Positions 17,973 through 26,893 of a stretch of 64,000 bases of DNA are shown here, in pieces. Made by a program: the position numbers and the translations under genes. Origin of the DNA: Alphaproteobacteria bacterium (GTDB taxonomy: Bacteria; Pseudomonadota; Alphaproteobacteria; Rhizobiales; Rhizobiaceae); assembly GCA_018823835.1 (NCBI GenBank), contig JAHJHT010000010.1:1-64000 (forward strand), in the 5' to 3' direction. Each line of letters begins with the position of its first letter. The stretch's first letter is position 1. Under the pieces are notes generated by a model. That model had not been told where the DNA came from, did no database searches, and worked only from the letters and a program-made list of their open reading frames with translations.

Positions 17973-18842
17973 ATGAACGCCCACAGCCAGCCAGCCGTCA
18001 CGGTCATCGTTTCGACCTACAACAGCCCCCTTCACCTGATGCGCACGCTGAGCGGCTTTGCCGTCCAGACTGCCCCGCTGGCAGAACTGATCGTCGCCGA
18101 TGACGGCTCTGCCGACGATACGCGCGAGCTGGTCGAGAAGTTTGGCCTTTCCGCGCCCTTTCCGGTACGCCACGTCTGGCAGCCGGACGAGGGATTTCGC
18201 AAGCCGGCCATCCTAAACAAGTCGATCGACGCCGCCGCCGGCAGCTATCTCCTGTTCACCGACGGCGATTGCATTCCACGCAGTGATTTCGTCGCCATGC
18301 ACATAGCCAGGGCGCGGCCGCGGTTCTTCCTGTCAGGCGGCGTCGAGTATCTGTCAGCCGAAGCCACCAACCAGGTCGGCGAGGCTGACATCAAGAACCA
18401 GACCATCTTCGATCCGGCCTGGCTTGCCCGCAACCGGGAACGCCCGCGCATGATCGGCAAGGTCAATGCCAGCCGCCTGCTGGTTGCCCTGGCGCGCCGC
18501 CTGACCACCACGCGCCCGAGCTTCAACGGCCACAATACCTCAGCCTGGCGCGAGGACGTCCTGGCCGTCAACGGCTTCGACGAGCGGATGACCTATGGCG
18601 GTCTGGACCGCGAACTTGGCGAGCGGATGAGCAACTATGGCATCAAGGGGCTGAGCGTTCGCTACGACGCAATCGCGGTTCACCAGCACCACAACCGGCC
18701 TTATGCGACTTCGGCGGGCTGGCGCGCAAACGACCTGATCCGGCAGGAGAGCCGACGCAACCGAGCGGTGTGGACCGACTGGGGGGTACGCAAGCCAGGA
18801 GAATCGGAACCGTCAGCGGAACCCACCCTGCACGAGACCTGA
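17973..18842 (+). CDS. Family 2 glycosyltransferase
   Basis: 289 residues. The GT-A fold opens with VTVIVSTYNSPLHLMRTLSG, then the nucleotide-sugar aspartates in VADDGSADDTRELV and the DXD-like FTDGDCIPRSDF, followed by a C-terminal galactosyltransferase-type block (NGFDERMTYGGLDRELGERM). Start chosen at the ATG at 17973, where family similarity begins; an ATG at 17865 adds 36 residues without such similarity. There is no membrane helix, so it is probably a soluble or peripheral transferase. It is divergent from the ATP-grasp gene and convergent with the Mur-like ligase. Confidence 0.9.
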   Translation: MNAHSQPAVTVIVSTYNSPLHLMRTLSGFAVQTAPLAELIVADDGSADDTRELVEKFGLSAPFPVRHVWQPDEGFRKPAILNKSIDAAAGSYLLFTDGDCIPRSDFVAMHIARARPRFFLSGGVEYLSAEATNQVGEADIKNQTIFDPAWLARNRERPRMIGKVNASRLLVALARRLTTTRPSFNGHNTSAWREDVLAVNGFDERMTYGGLDRELGERMSNYGIKGLSVRYDAIAVHQHHNRPYATSAGWRANDLIRQESRRNRAVWTDWGVRKPGESEPSAEPTLHET

Positions 18843-18864
18843 AGCGCGCGGCCCGGCGTTGTCG

Positions 18865-20241
18865 CTACAGTTTGGGCGGCCGCCGGTCGGCAGACATGGC
18901 CATGTAGCGCGCAAACAGACTGCCCTCCCGCCATACAGCCTTGCCGTCGTCGAGGCGGGCCCGCAAACGGTGTCGCGCGCCTCGTTTCATCGGTTGCTCG
19001 GAGCGGGGGATCCCGTGCATTCGGCAGCCAAAGCAGCTTCCAGACTGCCCGCACAACTCACTCCAGCAGCGAACAGGCGCGAGGAAGGAGATGGCCAGGC
19101 GTTCTAGATGAAGGTTCTGAGCGCTCTTCAGCAGGATCATCTCGCCCTCGATAGCGGTTTCGCGCAAATGCGCCGCCAGTGCCTCCAGACTGTCGAACCG
19201 TGCGAACTCGACCCCCTCGCGCTCGAACTTGGCCTTCCCCTTATGGGCGTTCGGCCCGACGGCATAGACCCGGTCTGCGATCGAACCGGCGAACGAGATT
19301 GCCTCCGTATATTTGCGTTGCGCGTTGCCGGGAAAGTCGGAAATCTGGCCGATGACGACTGTCTTGCGCGGAGCGTCGGTCCCGGCCAGCGCATCCATGG
19401 GCAGAGTGACCGAATGATACGGCGCCTTCTGGGTGTCGCAAACGAAGACTGGGCCCTTGTCGACCGGCAGGACGCCGCACCGGTTTATCATGCCCTGGTA
19501 GGAAGCCACCGCGGCGACGATCTCGTCATCCGGGATGCCCAGTTCAAGCGCACAAGCCACGGATGCCAGCACGGGAAGGTAGAAATGCTTGCCAAACAGT
19601 GGTGCCGAGACGTCGAGGCTGCGGGTCGGACCGATGATCGACATGCGCAGGCCACGCTGCATGTCGAACTCGACGTTCGTCGCGCGGTAGTCGGCGCCCT
19701 CGCCCAGCCCGAAGGACACGACCCGAGCCGAGGTGCGTGCAGCCATCGACATGACGTATGCGTCATCGGCATTGAGGAACGCGATGCCATCAGCGGGCAG
19801 AGCCGCGACCAGGTGGCCCTTCTCATGTGCCACCGCTTCGCGGGTGCGGAACGCCGAATAGTGCTCGAGGTCGATCATCGTGACGATCGCCACGTGTGGC
19901 CGCGAGAGTTGCGCGCCCCGCTCGACGCTCGTTCCCTGTCCCGCCGCCACCTCCAGGACGACGAAATCGACGTCCTGGGGCGCCTTGCGTATGGTGCGCG
20001 CTATCGAACTGATGCCGTTGCTGAACTCGTTGAACGCCACCGTGTGGCGCTCGGAAACAATCCTGCGCAGGATCGCCGAGGTCGTCGACTTGGTCGAGCT
20101 GCCGGTGATGGCGATGAAGCGGGTCCGCGTCATGCGGCGTCGTTTGGCAGCCGTCACGGCAAGCTTCAGCCGGAAGAAATGGGTCTCCCTGAAGTTTCGG
20201 ATCCAAGCACGCAACACCACTACAACCCCCGGTCCCGACAT
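18865..20241 (-). CDS. Mur ligase-like amide ligase with cysteine-rich C-terminal tail
   Basis: 458 residues. Residues 47-54 form a P-loop (GSSTKSTT) like that of MurC-F and folyl ligases. The central part has LEVAAGQGTSVERGAQ, VAIVTMIDLEHYSAF and FLNADDAYV, matching the Mur central domain; a third domain near 270-390 has CDTQKAPYHSVTLPMDAL in place of the usual DDSYNANP-type motif of MurF. After residue 390 comes an unusual tail with Cys392, 397, 403 and 406 (C-x4-C-x5-C-x2-C), which could bind a metal or Fe-S cluster. MurF itself is unlikely: the gene is far from any division cluster and the motifs differ. Substrate unknown; near an ATP-grasp protein, a GT2 and an acyltransferase. Confidence 0.82.
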   Translation of the reverse strand: MSGPGVVVVLRAWIRNFRETHFFRLKLAVTAAKRRRMTRTRFIAITGSSTKSTTSAILRRIVSERHTVAFNEFSNGISSIARTIRKAPQDVDFVVLEVAAGQGTSVERGAQLSRPHVAIVTMIDLEHYSAFRTREAVAHEKGHLVAALPADGIAFLNADDAYVMSMAARTSARVVSFGLGEGADYRATNVEFDMQRGLRMSIIGPTRSLDVSAPLFGKHFYLPVLASVACALELGIPDDEIVAAVASYQGMINRCGVLPVDKGPVFVCDTQKAPYHSVTLPMDALAGTDAPRKTVVIGQISDFPGNAQRKYTEAISFAGSIADRVYAVGPNAHKGKAKFEREGVEFARFDSLEALAAHLRETAIEGEMILLKSAQNLHLERLAISFLAPVRCWSELCGQSGSCFGCRMHGIPRSEQPMKRGARHRLRARLDDGKAVWREGSLFARYMAMSADRRPPKL

Positions 20242-20318
20242 CGCAGGACTGCGCGACGAAGGACTGCTTCATAAAGGCAATCGACGGAAATCTCTATGTA
20301 AACCGTTGTCTTGGCGCT

Positions 20319-20924
20319 TCAGCCGCCATTCACCAGCATCAGCACGAGTTGCTGGATATTGCCGTTATTGCCTAGCTCGTCCCGGTCGAAATCGCGGCTG
20401 CGCTGGCGCTGTTCCAGCGACAGCTGCGTCAGGCGCTCGGTCAACACCTTGCGGATCTTGCTGCATTTTGGATCGTCGGCGACGCTCAACCCGACCGAGT
20501 AGGCCTCGATCTTTCTGACCATCTCCTCGATGATCTTGCCGTGAATCTTTTCGTGCTCTCGCACCCCGGCGGTGAAGACCTCCCAGTTGCGCAGCGTAAC
20601 GCCCGAAAGCGTGTCGGCCGCCTTGGGAAGCGTATAGGTTATGATTAGCTTCGGCCGCGCCGAGACGATGGTGCAGCCGCCGCCGCGCGGCTGGTAGTCA
20701 CGCGACCAGGTCAGCTTGAAGTGGGTGTAGGCGATGGCGCGGCCCGAACCCCCGACCTGCGGCCCCCGCTGGCCTATTGACGCATAAAGGGCCGGCCCGC
20801 TCGTGCCTGAGACGGCATATGTCTCGATCTTCTCACGCGGCTGCCAATCGGCGCCTGAGGCCATCGAACAGGCTGCCGCCAGCGCCACAAGGCAAAGCCC
20901 AAGCCGGGCAAGTCGCGTCGCCAT
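20319..20924 (-). CDS. DUF922-like secreted putative zinc protease
   Basis: 201 residues from the ATG at 20924, which has GAGG upstream; a GTG six codons earlier is also in frame. A signal peptide (ATRLARLGLCLVALAAACSM) points to the periplasm, and the Cys near its end could make it a lipoprotein. The HEKIH motif in AGVREHEKIHGKIIEEM is an HExxH zinc-protease signature, the hallmark of DUF922 proteins. The C-terminal part is charged and helical, with no membrane helix. Target unknown. It stands alone, upstream of the Mur-like ligase gene on the same strand by 78 bp, and could be in the same transcript. Confidence 0.75.
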   Translation of the reverse strand: MATRLARLGLCLVALAAACSMASGADWQPREKIETYAVSGTSGPALYASIGQRGPQVGGSGRAIAYTHFKLTWSRDYQPRGGGCTIVSARPKLIITYTLPKAADTLSGVTLRNWEVFTAGVREHEKIHGKIIEEMVRKIEAYSVGLSVADDPKCSKIRKVLTERLTQLSLEQRQRSRDFDRDELGNNGNIQQLVLMLVNGG

Positions 20925-21210
20925 ATTGATCGGTCCTCTCACGCAGAATCCTCCCTCGGTGCCATCGTCTAACCGGGGCGCGCCCGCCGATGCAAGTAAT
21001 GAGCAGCGTCAACACTGGTCGGTCGAACCGAACAAACTGCCCGATGCCCTTATGGGCATGAACGGCGACTCGCCCTATGTTGCACTGCGATAGAATTGGG
21101 CCTCCTGCGAGCGCGGCGCAGCATGGATGCCCACTCCACAGAGGCCAGACGGCGATGTCCCGCGCCGGCCGCCCCTCTTGAGAATGAATGATCCCGGAAA
21201 GGTTTACTGA

Positions 21211-21993
21211 ATGTCACGGTTCGATGGAAAAGTAGCGATCGTCACGGGCGCCGCGAGCGGCATCGGCAGGCAGATCGCGTTCAGGCTGGCGGCGGAGGGC
21301 GGCATCCCCGTGATCGCCGACCTCAATCTCGATGCCGCGAAGGCGACGGCCGGCGAGATAGGGGCCAAGGGCGGAGAGGCCTACGCCGTGGCAATGAACG
21401 TAACCGACGAGGAAGCAGTGGACACGGGCGTCGCGGAGGTCGTTGAGAAGTACGGCAAGGTCGACATCCTGGTGAGCAATGCCGGCATCCAGATCGTCAG
21501 GCCCTTGGTCGACTTTCCTTTCGCCGACTGGAAAAAGATGCTGGCGATCCATCTCGACGGTGCGTTCCTGACCACTCGGGCCTGCCTGAAGCACATGTAC
21601 AAGGCCAATTACGGCCGCGTCGTCTACATGGGTTCGGTGCATTCCAAGGAGGCTTCCAGGCTGAAGGCTCCCTACGTTACCGCCAAGCACGGACTGATCG
21701 GCCTTGCCAAGGTGTTGGCCAAGGAAGGTGCGGAGCACAACGTCACCGCGAACGTCGTGTGCCCGGGTTTCGTCCGTACGCCGCTGGTCGACAAGCAGAT
21801 CCCCGAGCAGGCTGCCGAGTTCGGCATCAGCGAGGAAGCGGTCATCAAGACGATAATGCTCAAGGACACGGTCGACGGCGAGTTCACGACGACCGACGAC
21901 GTAGCCGACGCAGTACTATATTTCGCCGCGGCGAAATCAAACGCGTTGACCGGCCAGTCGCTCGTCGTCAGCCATGGCTGGTATATGCAGTAA
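21211..21993 (+). CDS. bdhA: D-3-hydroxybutyrate dehydrogenase (SDR family)
   Basis: 260-residue short-chain dehydrogenase that would interconvert 3-hydroxybutyrate and acetoacetate with NAD, used when poly-hydroxybutyrate stores are consumed. It has [10 protein letters not shown] for NAD binding, the SNAGIQ stretch, catalytic Ser in [13 protein letters not shown], the YVTAKHG pair of Tyr and Lys, and [17 protein letters not shown], a segment close to known 3-hydroxybutyrate dehydrogenases. It is alone on its strand: the next gene is a convergent TetR regulator, and the 286 bp upstream hold nothing else I can identify. Confidence 0.87.
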   Translation: MSRFDGKVAIVTGAASGIGRQIAFRLAAEGGIPVIADLNLDAAKATAGEIGAKGGEAYAVAMNVTDEEAVDTGVAEVVEKYGKVDILVSNAGIQIVRPLVDFPFADWKKMLAIHLDGAFLTTRACLKHMYKANYGRVVYMGSVHSKEASRLKAPYVTAKHGLIGLAKVLAKEGAEHNVTANVVCPGFVRTPLVDKQIPEQAAEFGISEEAVIKTIMLKDTVDGEFTTTDDVADAVLYFAAAKSNALTGQSLVVSHGWYMQ

Positions 21994-22053
21994 CGAATCC
22001 TGGGCGCCCGGTGCCGCGCTTTCGGCAATGGCGGAGGCCTCTGTCCAATAATC

Positions 22054-22674
22054 TCAGGAACTTGCGGCCCTGTTGGGCTGGCGGGTGCGCAGGCCGTCAA
22101 GGAATACGTCAACCAGCCGGATGACCGTATCCTGCCAGCCTGGCTGCTCGCGCGTGTAGCACATGCCGATCACCGCGCGCATGAGATCTTCCGGTGCGAT
22201 GTCGTCGCGGATGACGCCGGCGGCACTGGCGCGCGCCATCAGATCGCCGACTGTCTGACCGATCCGTGCCTGGGAATAGGCGTAGATGTCGCTCGACCCG
22301 TCGAGAACCGGGTTCAGCGCAGCCAGCATGCCCTTCTTGGTGGCAACCATGCCGATCTGTGCGTGCAGCCAGTGGCGCAGCGCCTCAAAGGGAGCCTCCT
22401 CCCTGGCAAGCTTAGCGGCAAGCTCGACGAGTTGGTCGACCTCGCGGCGATAGACGGCCTGGAAGAGCGCCTCGCGAGTCGGGAAGTGACGGTAGAGAGT
22501 GCCGATGCCGACGCCAGCCCTCTTGGCCACGGCTTCGAGGCTGGCACCCGGGCCGCCGGCGCTAAAGACATCGCGCGCCGCGACCAGCAGCAGGTCGCGA
22601 TTTCTCAGCGAATCCGCGCGCGGTTTGCGGCTTGTCTTTCCCTTGTCCTGATCCCTACTTTCACGCATACGCAT
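22054..22674 (-). CDS. TetR family transcriptional regulator
   Basis: 206 residues from the ATG at 22674; an ATG two codons later is an alternative. The N-terminal helix-turn-helix is clear (ASLEAVAKRAGVGIGTLYRHFPTREALFQAVY), followed by a ligand-binding C-terminal half (PEDLMRAVIGMCYTREQPGW) of the type seen in many TetR repressors of oxidoreductase and efflux genes. It is divergent from the molybdenum hydroxylase operon, and a perfect palindrome lies 15 bp before its start. It most likely represses itself and that operon; the effector is unknown but an aldehyde or aromatic is reasonable. Confidence 0.92.
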   Translation of the reverse strand: MRMRESRDQDKGKTSRKPRADSLRNRDLLLVAARDVFSAGGPGASLEAVAKRAGVGIGTLYRHFPTREALFQAVYRREVDQLVELAAKLAREEAPFEALRHWLHAQIGMVATKKGMLAALNPVLDGSSDIYAYSQARIGQTVGDLMARASAAGVIRDDIAPEDLMRAVIGMCYTREQPGWQDTVIRLVDVFLDGLRTRQPNRAASS

Positions 22675-22688
22675 TTTTCGCTTGCAAA

Positions 22689-22705
22689 ACGGAGGCACCC
22701 TCCGT
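22689..22705. promoter_or_regulatory. Probable TetR operator
   Basis: Perfect inverted repeat ACGGAGG-CAC-CCTCCGT (7+3+7). It lies in the gap between the TetR gene and the divergent hydroxylase operon, just upstream of the regulator's start. Position, symmetry and size are right for a TetR dimer. Binding is inferred. Confidence 0.65.
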
Positions 22706-22841
22706 ATAACACATTCAGGCAGTCGATGCGCCCCCAATCTGTCGGCGCCACGCTGCCTGGCCCCCAAAGGGGCCAACCCATCCGTCGCATAGACGGCTCA
22801 CAACGTCGATACCCATCACACATAGAACGATCGGAGCGAAC

Positions 22842-23330
22842 ATGACTCTGTCCGTCACGCTTACAGTGAACGGCGTCCGCAGAGACGTCACGCTGGAGGA
22901 CCCGCGTGTAACGCTGCTCGACCTGCTGCGCGAGCGGCTCGACCTGGTCGGCACCAAGAAGGGATGCGACCGCGGCCAGTGCGGCGCCTGCACAGTCCTG
23001 GTCGACGGCCGGCGCATCAATTCCTGTTTGGCTCTCGCTGCGAGCCTCGACGGCGCCGATGTAATGACCATCGAAGGCCTTGCCAAGGGCGATGCACTAG
23101 ACCCCGTGCAGGCCGCCTTCATCGCCCATGACGGCTTTCAGTGCGGCTTCTGCACGCCCGGCCAGATCATGAGTGCGGTCGGTCTCATCAATGAAGCCGA
23201 GGCCGGCGACGATCCGGAAAGAATCCGCGAGGGCATGAGCGGCAACCTCTGCCGCTGCGGCGCCCATGCCGGCATCGTCGAGGCAGTGCTCGAAGCCCAG
23301 AAGAAGCTCGAACAAAGGAGGGTTGCATGA
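22842..23330 (+). CDS. Molybdenum hydroxylase, 2Fe-2S subunit (PaoA/YagT-like)
   Basis: 162-residue electron-transfer subunit with two [2Fe-2S] clusters. The plant-type site uses Cys42, 47, 50 and 62 (GCDRGQCGACTV); the second uses FQCGFCTPGQ and NLCRCGAH near the C-terminus. PaoA of E. coli carries a Tat signal of about 50 residues; none is present here, so this enzyme should stay in the cytoplasm. A GGAG lies five bases before the ATG. It overlaps the next gene by four bases (ATGA) and opens a three-gene operon facing a TetR regulator. Confidence 0.93.
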   Translation: MTLSVTLTVNGVRRDVTLEDPRVTLLDLLRERLDLVGTKKGCDRGQCGACTVLVDGRRINSCLALAASLDGADVMTIEGLAKGDALDPVQAAFIAHDGFQCGFCTPGQIMSAVGLINEAEAGDDPERIREGMSGNLCRCGAHAGIVEAVLEAQKKLEQRRVA

Positions 23331-24385
23331 ACCTCTTCGACTATTTCCGTCCGTCCTCGACCGCCGAAGCGGTGGCCGCCGCGTCCGAACCCGGCGCCGC
23401 CTATCTTGCCGCCGGCACCAACCTGCTCGACCTAATGAAGACCGGCGCCAAGCGCCCCGGCCGTCTGGTCGACATCACCCGCCTGCCCGGTCTCGACCGC
23501 ATCGAGCAGATGCCCGACGGCGCAATCCGCATCGGCGCAATGGTGCGCAACGCCGACCTCGCCCGCGACAAGGATTTTGCCGCCGCCTACCCGGCTGTGG
23601 CCGAGGCTCTGCTGTCCGGCGCATCGGCGCAGCTGCGCAACGCCGCGACGGTCGGCGGCAACCTGATGCAGCACACGCGCTGCGCCTACTTCCAGGACCC
23701 CGCCAGCGCCTGCAACCGGCGTGCGCCGGGCACCGGCTGTGACGCCATTGGCGGCGAGAACCGCACCCATGCCGTACTCGGCTGGTCCGATGCCTGCATC
23801 GCAACGCATCCGTCGGACTTCAGCGTGCCGCTGGTGGCGCTCGACGCCATGGTCGAGATCGAAGGGCTCGACGGCCCGCGCGAGGTAGCGCTCGACGACT
23901 TCCACCGTCTGCCCGGCGAGACGCCGGAGCGCGAGACCGTGCTTGCTCCAGGAGAACTGGTGACCGCGCTCAGGCTACCGGCGGAATCCAGGGCATTCAG
24001 CGCCAACCAGCGCTACCTGAAGCTGCGCGAACGCACCTCCTTCGCCTTCGCGCTGGTGTCGGCAATGGCCGCCCTCGACATTGAGGACGGCACGATCCGC
24101 GCCGCCCGCCTGGCGCTTGGCGGCGTCGCCGCAAAGCCCTGGCGCGCACGCGCCGCGGAAGCCCTGCTGGTCGGCCAGAGCCCGGGCATCGCCATCTTCG
24201 AAGAAGCAGCGCGCGCGGCGCTGGCAGACGCCATGCCGTCCGGCCAGAACGCCTTCAAGATCGAACTGGCGCGTCGGACCGCGAGCCGCGTCCTGCTCCT
24301 GGCCGCGGCCGGTGCGCCCGAACGCATGCCCGCCCTGCCCGCCTCCACCTTCGGCACAACCCCGGGAGCCCTCTCCTATGTCTGA
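23327..24385 (+). CDS. Molybdenum hydroxylase, FAD subunit with extra 4Fe-4S site (PaoB/YagS-like)
   Basis: 352 residues. The FAD domain has the AAGTNLLDLMKTG and ATVGGNLMQ segments of the xanthine dehydrogenase family. Cys119, 129, 138 and 157 lie in an insertion (HTRCAYFQDPASACN and RAPGTGCDAIGGEN) that in PaoB-type and 4-hydroxybenzoyl-CoA reductase-type subunits holds a [4Fe-4S] cluster. It passes electrons from the Mo subunit to an acceptor not identified here. It overlaps both neighbours. Confidence 0.92.
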   Translation: MNLFDYFRPSSTAEAVAAASEPGAAYLAAGTNLLDLMKTGAKRPGRLVDITRLPGLDRIEQMPDGAIRIGAMVRNADLARDKDFAAAYPAVAEALLSGASAQLRNAATVGGNLMQHTRCAYFQDPASACNRRAPGTGCDAIGGENRTHAVLGWSDACIATHPSDFSVPLVALDAMVEIEGLDGPREVALDDFHRLPGETPERETVLAPGELVTALRLPAESRAFSANQRYLKLRERTSFAFALVSAMAALDIEDGTIRAARLALGGVAAKPWRARAAEALLVGQSPGIAIFEEAARAALADAMPSGQNAFKIELARRTASRVLLLAAAGAPERMPALPASTFGTTPGALSYV

Positions 24386-26630
24386 TTCGCTCGCCTTCCC
24401 GACCTCCCATGCCCGCATGGGGTCCTCCAGCGGCCAGCCGCTGACCAGGCTCGACGGCCACCTGAAGGTCACGGGCACCGCCACCTACGCTGCGGACAAC
24501 CATCCGCAAAACATGGCTCACGCCGTCATCGCGGTGAGCAGCATCGCGCGCGGCCGTGTAACCTCGCTCGACGTCGCCGCCGCCATGGCGCATCCAGGCG
24601 TCATCGAGGTGATCACGCCGGCAAACTGCCCGCCGCTCGCACTGGACCCCGACCAGAAGCACGGCCTGTTCGGCTTCCGCTTCGACGCCCTGCAGAACGA
24701 CCGGGTCCGCTATGCCAAGCAGCCGATTGCCGTCGTCGTTGCCGAGACGCTGGAGGCGGCGACCGAGGGCGCGCGCCTGCTCGCGCCGACCTACGACGTC
24801 GAGCCGGCGCGTATGGGATTCGACGACGGCGAGCATTACGATCCGCCCGCCGTCGGCATCGGCGCGCCACCAAGCTTCGCCAAGGGCGATCTTGCCGCCG
24901 GCCATGCCGCCGCCACGCGCAGCGTCGACACGACCTACGAGACGCCGGCCCAGTACCACAACGCCATGGAGCCGCATGCCATGGTCGCCGAATGGAACGG
25001 CGACCACCTCACGATCGACAGCCCGAACCAGGCGATCGTCATGTCGCGCGCACTGTTTGCCGGCTATTTCGGCATCCCGCCCGAGAACGTTCTGCTGCGC
25101 AGCCCCTTCCTCGGCGGCGGCTTCGGCTCCAAGGCGATCATGAACGGGCCCTACATTCTGACGATCCTCGCTGCCCGCATGCTGCAGCGGCCGGTCAAGA
25201 TGGTGTTGTCGCGCGACCAGATGTTCGGGCCGGTCGGCCATCGCGGCGCAACGCAGCAGCATCTGCGGCTCGGCATGGATGCCGAAGGTCGCCTGACGGC
25301 GCTCGAGCACAACGCCGTCTCGACGACGAGCAGCTTCGACGATTTCATCGAACCCGCCGCCAACGCCTCGCACAACATCTATGCCAGTCCGGCCATTTCG
25401 ACCCGGCACGGTGCGGTGCGCATCGATACCGGGACCCCTGGCCCGATGCGCGCGCCCGGGGAGGCGTCCGGCTCGGCGGCGCTCGAATGCGCCATCGACG
25501 AAGCGGCTCTCGCCTGCGGGCTCGACCCGCTGGAATTTCGTCTGCTCAACTATGCCGAGACCGACCCGGCGACGGGAAGACCCTTCTCGTCCAAGGCGCT
25601 GCGCGAATGCTATGCCGAGGGCGCGAAGGCGTTCGGCTGGGCAGGCCGTCCACTGGCGCCGCGCCAGATGCAGGACGATGAAGGCCGGCTCATCGGCTGG
25701 GGCATGGGCACTGCCATGTTCCCGTGCCCGATGTTCCCTGCCTCGGCACGCGCCACGCTGCGCAGCGACGGAACCGCGCTTGTCGAGACCGCGGGGGCCG
25801 ACATGGGCCAGGGCGCCTGGACGGCACTCGCCCAGATCGCTGCCGACGGACTTGGTCTGGAGGTCGAAAGGGTCGAGTTCCGCTCCGGCATCTCCGACCT
25901 CCCCGACGCTGGCGTCGCCGGCGGCTCGGGCCACACCGCTTCGGCCGGAACTGCCTTGCACAATGCCGGCACGGAAGCCATTGCGAAGCTGACCGAGATC
26001 GCCACCGCGGACCCGGCTTCGCCGCTGTTCGGCGCCGGCAATGCCGGTGTCGAGGCGCGCAACGGCAGGCTCTACCACCGCGGCGACGAGACGCGCAGCG
26101 AGAGCTATGCCGAGATCATGGCGCGCGCCGGCATGGCGAGCCTCGAAGGCAACGGCACCGGCACCCGGGACCCGAAGGACGCCGAGGAACTCGCGATGTA
26201 TTCGCACGGTGCGGTCTTCGCCGAGGTCAAGGTCGATCCCGACCTCTGCCAGGTGCTGGTGACCAGGCTGGTCGGCGCCTTCGCCGCGGGGCATGTCATC
26301 AACCCGCGCCTAGCGAGGAGCCAGCTCTATGGCGGCATGATCTGGGGCGTATCCTTCGCCCTGCACGAGGAGGCGGTGCACGACCGGCGATCGGGGCGGC
26401 CGTTGAATGCCGACCTCGCCGGCTACCACATCCCGGTGCATGCCGACATTCCGGCCATGCAGGCGCTGCTGGTCGAGGAGGATGATCCCTACGTCAATGT
26501 GCTTGGCGTCAAAGGGGTCGGCGAGATCGGCGTCACCGGCACCGTCGGCGCCATCGCCAATGCCATCTGGCACGCCACCGGTATCCGGTCACACCGCTTT
26601 CCGATCCGCATCGAGGATCTGATCGGCTGA
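24378..26630 (+). CDS. Molybdenum hydroxylase, molybdopterin-binding catalytic subunit (PaoC/YagR-like)
   Basis: 750 residues, starting inside the end of the FAD subunit (ATGTCTGA overlap). It has the aldehyde oxidase/xanthine dehydrogenase fold: GHLKVTGTATYAAD at the start, PFLGGGFGSKA near residue 240, APGEASGSAALECAIDEAA at about 360, and the catalytic-Glu context KGVGEIGVTGTVGAIANAIWHATG at the C-terminus. PaoC-type enzymes oxidise aldehydes, mainly aromatic, to acids using water. No dedicated maturation protein (PaoD/XdhC) is encoded nearby, so one from elsewhere in the genome must insert the sulfurated cofactor. Confidence 0.92.
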   Translation: MSDSLAFPTSHARMGSSSGQPLTRLDGHLKVTGTATYAADNHPQNMAHAVIAVSSIARGRVTSLDVAAAMAHPGVIEVITPANCPPLALDPDQKHGLFGFRFDALQNDRVRYAKQPIAVVVAETLEAATEGARLLAPTYDVEPARMGFDDGEHYDPPAVGIGAPPSFAKGDLAAGHAAATRSVDTTYETPAQYHNAMEPHAMVAEWNGDHLTIDSPNQAIVMSRALFAGYFGIPPENVLLRSPFLGGGFGSKAIMNGPYILTILAARMLQRPVKMVLSRDQMFGPVGHRGATQQHLRLGMDAEGRLTALEHNAVSTTSSFDDFIEPAANASHNIYASPAISTRHGAVRIDTGTPGPMRAPGEASGSAALECAIDEAALACGLDPLEFRLLNYAETDPATGRPFSSKALRECYAEGAKAFGWAGRPLAPRQMQDDEGRLIGWGMGTAMFPCPMFPASARATLRSDGTALVETAGADMGQGAWTALAQIAADGLGLEVERVEFRSGISDLPDAGVAGGSGHTASAGTALHNAGTEAIAKLTEIATADPASPLFGAGNAGVEARNGRLYHRGDETRSESYAEIMARAGMASLEGNGTGTRDPKDAEELAMYSHGAVFAEVKVDPDLCQVLVTRLVGAFAAGHVINPRLARSQLYGGMIWGVSFALHEEAVHDRRSGRPLNADLAGYHIPVHADIPAMQALLVEEDDPYVNVLGVKGVGEIGVTGTVGAIANAIWHATGIRSHRFPIRIEDLIG

Positions 26631-26640
26631 AACTGAAGCC

Positions 26641-26671
26641 GCGGCGCGACCTGACTGCGGGTCCGCGCCGC
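26641..26671 (+). terminator. GC-rich hairpin after the hydroxylase operon
   Basis: GCGGCGCGACC, a seven-base loop, then GGTCCGCGCCGC with one bulged C; it starts ten bases after the stop. Stable stem but no T-tract, so it may be a 3' end stabiliser as much as a terminator. The remaining gap up to 26893 shows no other gene. Confidence 0.4.
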
Positions 26672-26893
26672 GCTTCTGCACACAACCTTTGCCACGAGGG
26701 CAGCGCGCCAGCATTTCCGCTGCCGGCAAAACGCGTCCCCCGGCGATGGCCGGACTTTAAGAATCAACGCATAGTTTGGAAGAGGATGCAGTCGACGGCT
26801 TCCCTCACGCGCGCCATATTGGCATAGCAACCCTTTATCGAACCATCGCTTCCCGCGCCCTACGAAGCCAGAGTCTTCCTGACGAGAGAGAAC

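Noticed and set aside
24255..26294. Long reading frame (about 680 codons) antisense to the Mo hydroxylase catalytic gene
   Set aside because: Antisense frame in GC-rich coding DNA; Gly/Arg/His-heavy composition with no family motif, no ribosome site, and the sense strand encodes a clear enzyme.
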